This document shows, in pieces, positions 11,946-22,499 of a DNA stretch of 64,000 nucleotides. Numbering within the stretch: the first letter of the stretch is position 1; every line of letters begins with the position of its first letter. This DNA is from Vombatus ursinus (Eukaryota; Chordata; Mammalia; Diprotodontia; Vombatidae), in the NCBI RefSeq assembly GCF_900497805.2, contig NW_020954570.1, positions 13,887,940-13,951,939 of the forward strand. Direction: 5' to 3'. The notes beneath the pieces are model-generated. The model ran no database searches. It had not been told where the DNA came from and was given only the letters and a program-made list of their open reading frames with translations. The translations under genes were made by a program, and so were the position numbers.

Positions 11946-12619
11946 AGAATTGCAGTGTCAAGCTCCTGGCTCCTATTCTTCTGCTGTGTTAGAATGAGAG
12001 TCATATATCCCAAGGGGCTAGAGAAGGCCTACTGGCCATTCTAGTATGAGTTACTTTAAATAAATTACTTTCCTCCTAACATCTATCTGAGGTAAAAAAT
12101 TGAAAGAATGGATGATTTATAAAGGCACTTAATAAATATTTATTAAATAAGTGACTGAATGATTGGGGGTGGGGAAAAAGAGGGGCACTTTTGGAACATT
12201 GGGGACTGCACAGACAGGCTGCTCCTGTGAGGGACTTTGGATCACCAGAGACAAGAAAAAAAGGGGTTTTAGAAAATGGGAGAAATGCACAAAGCAGGGT
12301 ATGAGAGGACACCAAAGTCAAGCCACCGTATTAGGGCCCTGTTAGTAGCAGCTCCTAAGTGGCCTCTTCAGTGATTGCAGTATGCTAAAACAGTTTACAG
12401 TAAAACCCCATTTTTACTGAATAGGTTGGGAGCCAAATAAAATCCCATAAAAGGTGGATCTGGGGAGTCAGGAGGAAGGAAACTGGTACTCTTTACCTTA
12501 AAAATTATAATATACAGTGTTCTGTTTGTATAGAATTTTCATATTCTATCTACTTTTCCTGTAAAGTGCTGGAATATTAAACATGCTAGTGTTTTTCCTT
12601 TTAAAAAAAAAATTGACGA

Positions 12620-13330
12620 ACCCAAATGACAAAAGAGGTCCAAAAAGCCAATGAGGAGAAGAATGCCTTAAAAAGCAGAATTAGCCAAATGGAAAAGGAG
12701 GTCCAAAAGCTCACTGAAGAAAATAATTCCTTAAAAATTAGAATGGAGCACATGGAAATTATAAAACAAAACCAAAAGAAAGAAAAAATAGAAGACAATG
12801 TGAAATATATCATTAGAAAAACAACTGACCTGGAAAATAGATCCAGAAGAGATAATTTAAAAATTATTGGACTACCTGAAAACCATGAGCAAAAAAAAAG
12901 CCTAGACATCATCTTTCAAGAAATTATCAAGGAAAACTGCCCTGATATTCTAGAACCAGAGGGTAAAATAGAAATTGAAAGAATCCACCAATCACCTCCT
13001 AAAAGATATCCCAAAAGGAAAACTCCTAGGAATATTATAGCCAAATTCCAGAGTTCCTGGGTCAAGGAGAAAATATTGCAAGAAGCTAGAAAGAAATAAT
13101 TCAAGTATTGTGGACACAGAATCAGGATAACACAAGATCTAGCAGCTTCTACATTAAGGGATCAGAGGGCTTGGAATATGATATTACAGAGGTCAAAGGA
13201 ACTAGGATTAAAACCAAGAATCTCCTACCCAGCAAAACTGAGTATAATCCTTCAGGAGAAAGAAATGGACATTCAACGAAACAGAGGACTTTCAAGCATT
13301 CTTGATGAAAAGACCAGAGCTGAATAGAAA
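12620..13330 (+). pseudogene. Half-L1 ORF1, coiled coil, RRM-like and C-terminal parts
   Basis: The frame at 12626-13099 begins with heptads ('MEKEVQKLTEENNSLKIRME'), the ORF1 coiled coil. It continues with 'DLENRSRRDNLKIIGLPE', the usual start of the ORF1 RNA-recognition-like domain, and 'RNIIAKFQSSWVKEKILQEA', the C-terminal domain. A frame change occurs near 13100, after which 'GLEYDITEVKG'-type residues continue to about 13330. It is clearly ORF1 of an L1 relative, with few breaks in this half. Confidence 0.85.
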
Positions 13331-13339
13331 ATTTGACTT

Positions 13340-14283
13340 TTAAATACAAGACTCAAGAGAAGCATGAAAAGGTAAACAGGAAAGAGAAATCATAAGGGAC
13401 TTGTTAAAGTTGAACTGTTTACATTCCTCCATGGAAAGATGATATTTGTAACTCATAAGACCTTTCTCAATATTAGGGTAGTTGGAGGGAATATATATAT
13501 AGACAGGGCACAGTGTGAGTTGAATATGAAGGGATGGTATCTAAAAAATAAAATTAAAGGTGAGAAACAATTGTACTTGGAGAAGGAGAAAGGGAGAGGT
13601 AGAATGGGGTAAATTATCTCACATAAAAGAGGCAAGAAAAAGCTTTTACAATGGAGGGGAAGAGGGATGAGGTGAGAGGGAATGAGTGAATCTTACTCTC
13701 ATTGGATTTGGCTTAAGGAAGGAATAACATACACACTCAATTGGGCATGGAAATCTATCTACAGGAAAATAGGGGGGAAGAGGATAAGAGAAGGGTGGAT
13801 GGTAGAAGGGAAGGCAGATTTGGGGAGGGGGTAATCAGAAGCAAACACTTTTGAGGAGGGACAGGGTCAAAAGAGAGAATAGAATAAATGGGCGGGACAG
13901 GATAGAGGGAAATATAGTTAGTTTTTCACAACGTGACTATTATGGAAGTGTTTTGCGTGATTACACATGTATAATCTATATTGAATTACTTGCCTTCTTA
14001 ATGAGGGTGGGGGGGAGGGAAGAAGGGAGAGAATTTGGAACTCAAAGTTTTAAAAACAAATGTTAAAAATTGTTTTTACATGCAACTGGAAAATAAGACA
14101 TACAGGCAAAGGGGTATAGAAATCTATCATGCCCTGCGGGAAAATAGAAGGGGGAAGGGATATTCAGAGTGCACACTGTCTTGGGGTGGGTGGAGGGGAA
14201 AGATGGGGAGAAAATTTGGAACTCAAAATCTTGTGGAAGTGAATGTTGAAAATTAAAAATTAATTAATTAATAAAAAATAAAA
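13340..14283 (+). mobile_element. Half-L1 3' UTR
   Basis: This is a purine-rich 3' UTR, beginning near 'gactcaagagaagcatgaaa', with G-rich runs near 13998-14010 and repeated phrases ('atttggaactcaaa' at about 14033 and 14214). It matches, in order, the reverse complement of 40.7-41.46 kb. No ORF2 sequence is present. Confidence 0.85.
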
Positions 14284-14293
14284 TAAATAATTG

Positions 14294-16240
14294 GGAAATA
14301 TTAGTAGAATGAGTCAATATAGTGAAAATGCCACTACTACCTAAATTCATTTACTTATTCAATGCCATGCCAATCAAATTACTAAAATATTATTTCAGAG
14401 AATTAGAAAAAATAATATTGAAATTCATTTGGAGGCACAAAAGTTAAGACTCTCAAGATAAATGATAATTTCAAAAAATGGTGATTAAAAAAAAATGGTG
14501 ATGAAGGGAGCTCAGAAATGCCATTATCTGCAAAGCTATAATTCTAGAAATAACTTGGTATTAGTTTAAAAGTAGATTCATCAGTGGAATATATTAGTTA
14601 TAGAGTATTTAGGAGCAAATATATGTAGTAGCCTAATATTTGATAAACACAAAGAACCCACTTACTGGAATGACTCACTATTTCATTTTATTTTATTTTT
14701 TTACATTTTTTGGAAAATTAGACAGCAGTTTGGAAACAATTAGATTTAGACAAACATTCCTCATGCTTTATACCAAGATAAGTTCCAAATGCATGTGATC
14801 AAGATATAAAAGTTCACATTATAAACAAGAGAAACATGGAAAAATTACTTATAAGATCTATAGACAGAAGAAAATGTAATGATCAAACAAGGTCACTTTC
14901 CATCTGCAGCACTGCTAGGTTTGAAGTCTATGGAACATTTCTAGGAGGGTAAGCTGATGACCTACAATCTCATCATCATGGAGATAACTCGACTTTGGGA
15001 CACTCAACACCTTCCCAACTCACTCATCCTCCTCACTGTCTTTCTTTTTCTTATTTGTATCCCCAGTGCCTGGCACATAGTAGACCCTTAATAAATGTCT
15101 ACTAAATTGAAGAGACAAAGGAAAACATAGAAGATGAAATGGATGACTTTATTTACATATAATTAAAAAGCTTTTGGACAAACAAATCCAATAAAGCTAA
15201 GATTAAAAAGGAAACAATTAACTGGAGAAAATCTGCACAAGTTTCTCTAATAATGTTTCATTTATAAGGCATTTAAGGAACTGATTCAAATTTCTAAGAA
15301 TAAGAGCCATTTTCCAATTGATAAATGGGATAAGGATATTTATAGACAATTCTCAAAGGAAGAAATCCAGGTTATATATAACCATGTGGAAAATGCTCCA
15401 AATAACTACTAGAGAATTGCAAGTTAGTGATTTTGAGATGCTGCCTCACATGCATTAGAGTTACAAAGATGACAGAAAAGGAAAGCAATATATATTGGAG
15501 GGACTGAGGGAAAACAGGTACATTTATACACTATTGGTTAACCCGTGAATGGATATAACCATTCTGGAAAACAATTTGGAATTATGCAGGAAAAACTACT
15601 GAATAGAATGTGCCCTTTGACCAAGCTATACCACTTTGAGACCTATACTCCCAAAAGATTAAAGTAGGAAAAGTTGCCATGCATAAAGTTGCCATAATAA
15701 ATAAAAATTAAAATAAATATGTAATATATAAAGTAAATAAAAACAAATATGTAATATATAAAAATAAATAAAAAATAAAAATGTGTACAGCTCTTTTTGT
15801 GGTAACAAAGAACTGAAAACTGCTATCTAGCAATTGAGAAATGATTGAATAAGTTGTGATATATGAATGTGATGGAGAGTAATATTATGCTTTAAGAAAT
15901 GAGGAATTACATAACTTTTAAAAGTCTAGGAAAGACGTATATGAACTAATTCAGAGTGAAATAAGTAGAACTAGAAGAGCAATTTATGTTAAAACAAATA
16001 TTATAAAAATTATAAAATATAAAAATGAATAGTTTTGAGGGCTTTTGTTAACTGATGAAGAATAAAATGAATAGGTCCAGGAGAACTATTTATTAACAAC
16101 ACTTATTTATTAACAACTTTTATTAACAACATTAATAACACTGTTAAGGCAAACAACTTTGAAAAATGTAAAAATTGTGATTAATACAATGACTGACTAT
16201 GATTCTGGAGACTAAGGATGAGATATACTCTTTATCTCCT
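14294..16240 (+). mobile_element. Old L1 ORF2 3' half, right piece
   Basis: This resumes the L1 interrupted at 9532. It holds 'atgccatgccaatcaaatta' (the N-A-M-P-I-K-L motif downstream of the RT core), 'ttcatttggaggcacaaaag', then the C-terminal block with 'aaagcttttggacaaacaaa' and 'cattctggaaaacaatttgg'. It is AT-rich, with many indels and stops. A non-L1 segment of about 210 bp interrupts it at about 14890-15110. Confidence 0.8.
14890..15112 (+). mobile_element. Short L2-tailed repeat inserted in L1
   Basis: Between two L1 blocks lies sequence ending in 'cagtgcctggcacatagtag' and 'cccttaataaatgtctacta', which is the terminal wording of L2 or an L2-tailed CORE-SINE. The upstream 150 bases I cannot name. 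Confidence 0.55.
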
Positions 16241-17434
16241 CACCAACACATATTTGTATGTAGCCAATGGAAGAATTTATTTTGTTTGATTGGGCATATT
16301 TATTACAAGGAACTTGTCTTTCTTTTTTTCAATATTGGTAAAACAAGTGGATAAATCAAAACTCCTGAAAGGACAACTTTTTGCTAAGCATTTAATAGAC
16401 TACTTGGCACAAAGTAGGTGCTTAATAAATACTGCTTTCCTTTTTTCTCTTTTTCATATTCTGGAGCGAACATCTTGGCCTTTTCCCCCTTAGTGTATCT
16501 TAGATTTTCTCTTTCCAACCCCCAATTTGATTTCCACTTAATATAGTCCCACGCTTGGTGGGGCAGGGATAGGTGTGGATAAAGCAGGTGTACAAAGTTC
16601 TGTTTGGGCAAGCCAGTCAAGTTTAAAAGCATCTGCTGATGTGACTACACAATGGTACACACAGGGAAGGAGGCATTTGTCTTTAGATACAGACTTAGAA
16701 GAAGAGAGGAACAAATTGTTCTTTTGATTTGTTGCATGAAGGTTTGTTTTCTCTATCTAAATGTGTAACAGGAAATTAAGCAGTTTACCTTTGTAAACTG
16801 TTTGCATCCCACTTATGCATGAGCCACATGGTGATTTTCTTTGTTTTTAAGAAATTAAAAATGGAAGAAGAGGAAAAAAAACTGTAAAAATAAAGAAACT
16901 TGGGGGAGAGTTGTTACACATGTGTAATATTGCATGTGTACTGTCAGATGAGATCACTATATTGCAGGTTTTTCTTAATTGTTTTACTTTATTATAAGAG
17001 AGCTCTTGTGGAATGAAAGTATTCTGGAAATATTTGCTACGTAAAAACAAAACACATCGATAATTTTTAAAAAGATTCTTTCACACCTCAAGTTTTCAAC
17101 TCTGTCTATTAGGGTATTGTTTTTGTGGCAATGTATCTAAGACTATGTACCGGAAGGCAATGGGAAAATTGGATTCTCTTTATGAAAAAGATCATGGTAA
17201 TTCACAGTATAATAAGGGAAATTTGCACTATGTTCTCATTAGCCAATACAGTTTCCAGAGGTAAAAAAAAAAATTCCTAAGAGTAATTATTTCTAAAACA
17301 TGTATTAGATTATCATTATTTGACTCAGTGCCAAATGGTGATTTGACATTTGTTAATTAAGTCAGGCCTTTTCTTCATTATACATAATGGTATATTTCAA
17401 GTAATATTTAAACACTATTCCTCAGCAGATAAGT
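16241..17434. other. Unique AT-rich sequence with an L2-type tail
   Basis: Bases 16384-16432 carry the wording 'ggcacaaagtaggtgcttaa', an L2-type 3' end. The remainder shows no recognisable gene or repeat and has only short chance frames. Confidence 0.5.
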
Positions 17435-18053
17435 GGCCAAAAAATGAGGAAAAGTTCTCAAACAAATTATAAACTATCAATAATTATATGAAAGATCATG
17501 CCAAAACACTAATAATAAGAGAAATGTAAATCAAAACAACCCTGAAATTTCACCTCATGCTCTACGAAATGGCAAAGATGAAAAAAGATAATCAATGTTA
17601 AAGGGTTTTTGAAGATAGGTACGTTAGGTGGAGCTGTAAAATGGTATAACCATTTTGGAATGCAATTTGGAATTATGCAAACAAGGTGACTAAAATCTCC
17701 TTACTTTCAGCCCAGAAATTCCACTAGTAGCATATACCCCATGAAGGTCATTAATAAGAAGAAATATGCATCAAAATACTTACAGCAACACTTTTTGTAG
17801 TAGCAAAGAATTGGAAACAATTAAGGTACATGAATGTAATGGAATATTATTGCACTGTAAGAAATGCCAAATGTGATGAATACAAAGAAATATCAAGAAA
17901 CCTGGATTAACTGGCACAGAGTTAATAAGGAAAGACAAGGAAATAATATACACAGTGACTACAACCAGAGGTATGATGGTAAATATTAGATAACTGATTC
18001 TCCAAACATGTATAAATAACACACTATCAAGTTTAATCTTTATTATTAACATT
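17435..18053 (+). mobile_element. Old L1 ORF2 3' end
   Basis: This is a decayed copy of the L1 C-terminal block: 'atgtaaatcaaaacaaccct', 'taaccattttggaatgcaat', 'gtagtagcaaagaattggaa', then 'gaatgtaatggaatattatt'. It is shorter and more diverged than the copy at 29.2 kb. It is cut at its 3' side by the insertion at 18054. Confidence 0.8.
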
Positions 18054-18659
18054 TTCCCATCACTTTTTTTTAGAGAGGAATAACTGATTTTATTGTATAA
18101 AACATAGCAGCTCTGTAGTAAAAACTTAATTAATTTTGAAGGGATTTTTTAAACATTTAATCCATGGTATCAATTTAGTTCCACATACAAAATATTTCAT
18201 AAAATTATACTTTATACTTCCATTTGAATATCTCACTTAAATTTCCTGATTCAAGAAAAGGAAACCACAGGTGGGTATGAACATAACCAAAACATAAAAG
18301 AAAATATCTACTTTACTATGACTTCCTAAAACAGTTCATAATTTTCTCAGCTGTATTGATTTAGAAAATGAATGACATCTATATATTACAGTTAAAAAAT
18401 TATCTCTACCATATTTGCACGAACTAGGTCCTAGTGCATATATGTTTTAAAACAGCTTAAAGCCATCAAGAACTATTAACTAGTCAAGTAATATGCTAAG
18501 CTAGAAGGAACCAGGAGGAAACAAAAAATTTCGTATGTTTACGTTTCTGTGGATGATCACAGTTATCAGAAAGGCGGCCACATCAATCGCCCTATCTAAA
18601 AGTGTATGTCTAAGTTAAGCTGTCTAAAGGAAAAGGACACTCTTTATGATTCCCATCAC
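18054..18659 (-). pseudogene. Processed retrocopy of a host mRNA 3' UTR (parent unknown)
   Basis: In minus-strand reading, about 580 bases of low-repeat sequence end with AATAAA (plus-strand tttatt at 18089-18094), about 17 bases before a poly-A run (plus-strand T run 18064-18071). Matching target duplications, 'ttcccatcac', lie at 18054-18063 and 18650-18659. A tail, polyadenylation signal and duplication together are the signature of an L1-made, 5'-truncated retrocopy. No reading frame of note is present, so only the 3' UTR was copied. I do not recognise the parent gene. Confidence 0.75.
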
Positions 18660-18898
18660 TTTCTTAAGTCTAGATAATCAACAATACAATAAATCAAGCA
18701 TGATTTCTAGCATTTGCCAATTTCCCAAGGTGGAAAGGTTCACAAGGAAAATTTTTTTTTCAGTGTTATGAGAAGACACCTCTCCCACACTCCCTTGCAG
18801 AGGTGATAGGTTCACACACAGATAGGCAACATTGCATGTATTTCCAAATTTTTCAATATATTGATCAGCTTTGCTGATTTTTTTCCTCTTTTTTCTTT
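18660..18898 (-). mobile_element. Probable old L1 3' UTR
   Basis: The phrases 'acactcccttgcagaggtga' and 'ttgcatgtatttccaaattt' resemble the 3' UTR of an older marsupial L1 family in antisense. A similar stretch lies near 54.9 kb. Confidence 0.45.
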
Positions 18899-19815
18899 TT
18901 CTTCTTTTTTTGCAATTTATTTTTTAATAATTTATTTATTTTCAGTTTTTAACATTCACTTCCATAAGATTTTGAGTTTTAAATTTTCTCCCCCTCCCTT
19001 CCCTTCCCCCTCCCAAAGACGGCATGCAATCTGATATAGGCTCTACTTTTACAATCATATTAGGCATATTTTCCCATTAGTCATGATGTAAAGAAGAATT
19101 AGAAGTGATAGGAAGAACCATGAGAGTGAAGCAATAAAACAAAACAACAACAACAACAACAACAAAAAAGGAGAGCAAATAGTATGCTTCCATCTGCATT
19201 CAGACTCCATGGTTCTTTCTCTGGATGTGGATAGTACTTTCCATCTTGAATCTTTTTGAGTTGTCTTATATTCTTGCATTGCTGAGAAGAGCCAGGCCTA
19301 TCAAAGTCAGTCATCCCATAATGTGGCTGTTACTGTATATAATGTTTTCCTGCTTCTGCTCATTTCACTCAGTTCATGTAAGTCTTTCCAGGTTTTTCTC
19401 AAGTCTGCCTGCTCATCATTCCTTATAGCACAATAGTATTCCATTACATTCATATACCACAACTTGTTCAGCCATTCCCCATTTGATGGGCATCCCCTCA
19501 ATTTCCAATTCTTTGCCACCACAAAAAGAGCTGCTATAAATATTTTTGTATGTCTGAGTTCTTTTCCTTTTTTTATGATCTCTTTTGTATACAGATCTAG
19601 AAGTGGTATTGCTGGGTCAAAGGGTTTGCATGATTTTATAGCCCTTTGGGCATAGTTCCAAATTGCTTTCCAGGATAGTTGGATCAGTTCACAACTCCAT
19701 CAGCAATGCATAAATGTTCTAATTTTCCCACATCTTCTCCAACATTTATCATTTTCCTGTTTTGTCATGTTAGCCAATCTGATAGGTGTGATGTGGTAAC
19801 TCATACCTCGTTTTG
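18899..19815 (-). mobile_element. L1 3' end, 5'-truncated, with target duplication
   Basis: This minus-strand L1 holds the 3' UTR and the last ~150 codons of ORF2, with 'NVMEYYCAIRNDEQADLRKT' and 'NWKLRGCPS' recognisable. The target duplication is about 16 bp and pyrimidine-rich, 'ttcctcttttttcttt' at 18883-18898 and, with one extra T, at 19816-19832. Low divergence suggests a fairly recent insertion. An (AAC)n run at 19144-19164 lies in the 3' UTR. Confidence 0.9.
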
Positions 19816-20109
19816 TTCCTCTTTTTTTCTTTAAAAAATAGTTGTTATATGGAATGTTCCTCTGGAAGGGGGCAAAGGAAGGGATATTAGGAGAAATTTT
19901 GGTGATATAAAAACAAAAGACATCAATAAACATTTATTTTAAAAAATAAAGAGAAAAGAGATGGTGTTTGTAAGAGATACAGCTCATTTCAAGTCAGTCT
20001 TGCTTAAAGATATGCTTGTTACCAAACAAAGAAGTAAAAGAGATTAGAACTTTAATTATTCTAGGAAAAGTAAAAGGTAAGATTTGAAGAACATTGGTCT
20101 CTTCCTAAT

Positions 20110-20300
20110 TCCTAATAGGAAATAACTTCCCTATTAATGAGTGGTAGAAAATGCATTAGATTTGTAATTAGCGACCTGGATTTGAAACACAGTTTGGTTA
20201 CTAATTACTTATATGACATAGTGCAAATTATTTCACCTTTTTAGGCCCCAGTGTCCTTATTTTTTTAAGTCAAGGAAATGAGTTATTCTGAACTCAACTT
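20110..20300 (+). mobile_element. Diverged MIR
   Basis: The weak order 'acctggatttgaaacacagt' and then 'gtgcaaattatttcaccttt' matches the MIR core, plus strand. Confidence 0.5.
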
Positions 20301-20529
20301 TTTGTGCATTGAAAATGTCTAAAATATAACGTCCAAAACTGGTGGTCTAATTCAGTGGACTGCTATTATGCCAATATTCTAGACATTAGACATTTTTAAG
20401 CAAATAGATTATTTTATGAGTATTTGACTAATCCCTTTGATTAGTGATAAATCTGACAGAAGAGGTTTTGTATTTTTCTAGAACTTAATGTAATACTACT
20501 ATTAAGAAGCAAATAAGAGGACTTACTAG

Positions 20530-20690
20530 TTCTTGCCATCTGTAAAGCCTGACATTGCACAGGTCACTCTCCATAACAACATCTCTCACATCCATTCCTA
20601 CTCTCCCCTCACATTGCTGCTACTCCAGTTTATCCCTGGACTTTTTCAACAGCCTTCTAATTATAATATCCTTGCCTCCATAAAAAAAAT
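20530..20690 (+). mobile_element. L2 LINE ORF fragment
   Basis: The block 'caacatctctcacatccatt' followed by 'acagccttctaattataata' corresponds to the L2 ORF2 C-terminal region, plus strand. Confidence 0.65.
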
Positions 20691-20852
20691 AATAATGAGT
20701 ATTTGAATATGAATGTGCAAATTACAATAGGAATAATATTAAGTAAAGTTTTGTTGTGTTTTTTTTTCCTGGCGTAACCAGGTTATGGTACATTCATAGA
20801 TTACGTACAATGGAAGAACTGCTTCTAGTAGAAGCCATTCTGAATTTCCCTA

Positions 20853-21050
20853 TTACAAGAGTGGAAACCTGTTTCCATTGGTAGTCAGAATTGGTTGCAT
20901 CTTTAAAACTGTCAGCATGAGACTCTCTCTTTCTGGTGGCTTCCATGGATAAAGATCTTGGTCACTCAAACAAAGGCCATCATTCACTAATTTGGGTAGC
21001 TCTACGGGAGTATTAAGTAGAGTTTCATAGGGGAAAAATGGTTTGACCAT
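20853..21050 (-). CDS. Orphan 65-codon ORF, protein-like, unassigned
   Basis: A minus-strand open frame runs from an ATG at 21050 to a stop near 20853. Its composition is balanced and protein-like, with segments 'MVKPFFPYETLLNTPVELPK', 'DGLCLSDQDLYPWKPPERES' and 'LMLTVLKMQPILTTNGNRFP'. I cannot match it to a family. It lies beside an ORF1 remnant and about 85 bases from a T run at 20759-20768 that could be the A tail of a minus-strand retrocopy, though no AATAAA is seen at the right distance. It could be a piece of a retrocopy, an unrecognised exon or chance. Confidence 0.3.
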   Translation of the reverse strand: MVKPFFPYETLLNTPVELPKLVNDGLCLSDQDLYPWKPPERESLMLTVLKMQPILTTNGNRFPLL

Positions 21051-21079
21051 AAGAATTCCAGGAGTGGATGGAATGAAAA

Positions 21080-21740
21080 AAAAAAAGGTTAAAGAATGAA
21101 ATTAGAATTCTTGAAGAAAAAAGTTAGAAGTAGAACAGGAGGTTGAAAACCTTATCCAAACAGTAAATCCCTCAAAAAAACAGAATGGAGGAAACCAAAC
21201 AATGATCTCACATAACAACAAATATAAGAACAAAATAAAAAGACCAAAAAAAATTGAAAAGCTAATCAAGAAAAGGTAACTTAATAATCATTGGGTGGCT
21301 TGGAAGCCATGATTTCAAGAAATCATAAAAGAAAGCTACTCGGCTCTATTAGAACCAAATGGATAAAATGAGAATTTAATGAAATCTCCAGTCATCTTGA
21401 TAAAGAGACCTCAAAATAAAAACATTCAGGAAAGTCATAGGCAAAATCCAAACCTTCCAAGTCTGAGAAAAAATAGTCCAAGCATTCATAAAGAAAAAGT
21501 TCAAGAACCAAGAAACCAAAGAACTATCTTTAAGTCAGATTCTGCAACTATGATTAATGAGCAGAAATCTTAAAGTGTGATATTTCAAAAGGCAAAAGAT
21601 ACAGGTATACTATCAAGAATAATTTATCCTGAAAAAAATGCATATTTAAGATTGGAGAAGTTTCAGGTAGTACTAATTAACAACACCAGAACTGGCTTGA
21701 ATTTTTGAAAGGATGAGGGGAGTGGACATCTCATGAACCT
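21080..21740 (+). pseudogene. Old half-L1/L1 ORF1 remnant
   Basis: Several ORF1 landmarks can be read in changing frames: 'aacttaataatcattgggtg' (D-N-L-I-I-I-G-like), 'tttcaagaaatcataaaaga' (F-Q-E-I-I-K-E), 'ctattagaaccaaatgg' (L-L-E-P-N) and 'gatacaggtatactatcaag'. The order matches ORF1 at 12.8-13.2 kb. Many indels show it is older than the two half-L1s. Confidence 0.6.
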
Positions 21741-21941
21741 CACACTTGTCTGAACTAGTCAAAGAAGGGTTGAACAAACACATCAATTTGGTATAGAAAA
21801 ATATTAAACTCAATAGGGAAAAAAAAGGTGTGGATAGAGAGGCCCAAGAAGAGTAGAGTGAGTAAGGAAATAGTTATAAACAAAATAAACTTCAACTTTG
21901 GAGGATGGATCATAAAGAGAATATTGAAAATAAAAAGTGTA

Positions 21942-22098
21942 GGGGTGGTTAGGTGGCACAGTGGATAAGCACCTGCCCTGGATTTAGGAGGACCTGAGTT
22001 CAAATCTGGCCCCAGACACATAACACTTACTAGCTGTGTGACCCTAGGCATGTCACTTAACCCCATTGCCTAGCCAAAATAAAAAAAAAAAAATAGAG
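21942..22098 (+). mobile_element. Marsupial tRNA/CORE-SINE
   Basis: The SINE body runs from 'ggggtggttaggtggcacag' through 'gtgtgaccctaggcatgtca' to a 13-base A run. A short duplication, 'aagtgta', flanks it (about 21935-21941 and 22099-22105). Confidence 0.88.
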
Positions 22099-22499
22099 AA
22101 GTGTAAGAAGCAGTGATCAGAGCCAAGTGTAGTTAAAGAGAACATCCTTCAAAGAAGTGGGAACTGTCTACTTTAATTATAGATGACTAGTTTTTTTTAA
22201 TCATATTCCTTTCCTTTCACCACCTACTTCCTTGGAAATAAGGATAAAGGGAGCAAAGAAAGGTTTTCTCTTTTAGACAATTCAATGATTTTCAAATTAC
22301 CTTTTCTTGGCCTGATTTCTTTTCTTTTCAAAAAATTTTTTTTAAATTTTGTTCTAATGTTTCTTATTGTAATGTGGACTTACTGAGTATGGTTTGCTCC
22401 ATTCTGTTTTTCAAGGAATCTATTATTTGAGTTGTTTTTTACTGGGGTATTTTGGGAGGACTAGCACCTCTGGTGTGAGGGTTTACTGAATACATTTCA

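Larger units (their letters stand above)
10662..12602 (+). pseudogene. PPIL6: Processed retrocopy of PPIL6 (5' part of the message, alternative 3' end)
   Basis: The translated sequence follows peptidyl-prolyl isomerase-like 6. 'LKVVGLF' is followed by 'HPDKFKDLVMVPLHEFAWHE' and 'LQEQKRELKGETW' (about 10925-11105). After a frame change near 11105-11130 come 'INDQLLGN', 'LQKWAYKKWG' and 'LTSDYVANYLKNSK' (to about 11265). It matches the N-terminal domain of PPIL6, but the cyclophilin domain is absent. Sequence after the 'KNSK' point is made of old repeats, followed by ATTAAA at 12576-12581 and a poly-A run at 12604-12612. No introns are visible. It sits inside half-L1 ORF1 with an imperfect target duplication, 'aaaaaatagac' near 10650-10661 against 'aaaaaattgac' near 12607-12617. 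I infer it copied an mRNA that ended in an alternative last exon. The assignment rests on remembered PPIL6 sequence. It is non-functional as a cyclophilin. Confidence 0.8.
9533..14293 (+). mobile_element. Half-L1 (HAL1-type) element, full-length, split by a retrocopy
   Basis: This element starts with a 5' end reading 'ggagccaagatggaggagta' and runs through a ~0.8 kb 5' UTR into ORF1. ORF1 then joins directly to a ~0.9 kb G-rich 3' UTR ending in an A/T-rich tail, with no endonuclease or reverse transcriptase between. The 10-bp target duplication 'taaataattg' lies at 9533-9542 and 14284-14293, and the host L1 continues on each side. The ORF1 N-terminal part is at 10344-10650, and the coiled-coil, RRM-like and C-terminal parts are at 12620-13330. 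Bases 10662-12602 are a foreign retrocopy. The minus copy at 40.7-44.1 kb has the same ORF1-to-3'UTR join. Half-L1s of this kind are known from therian mammals and depend on L1 for enzymes. Confidence 0.85.
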
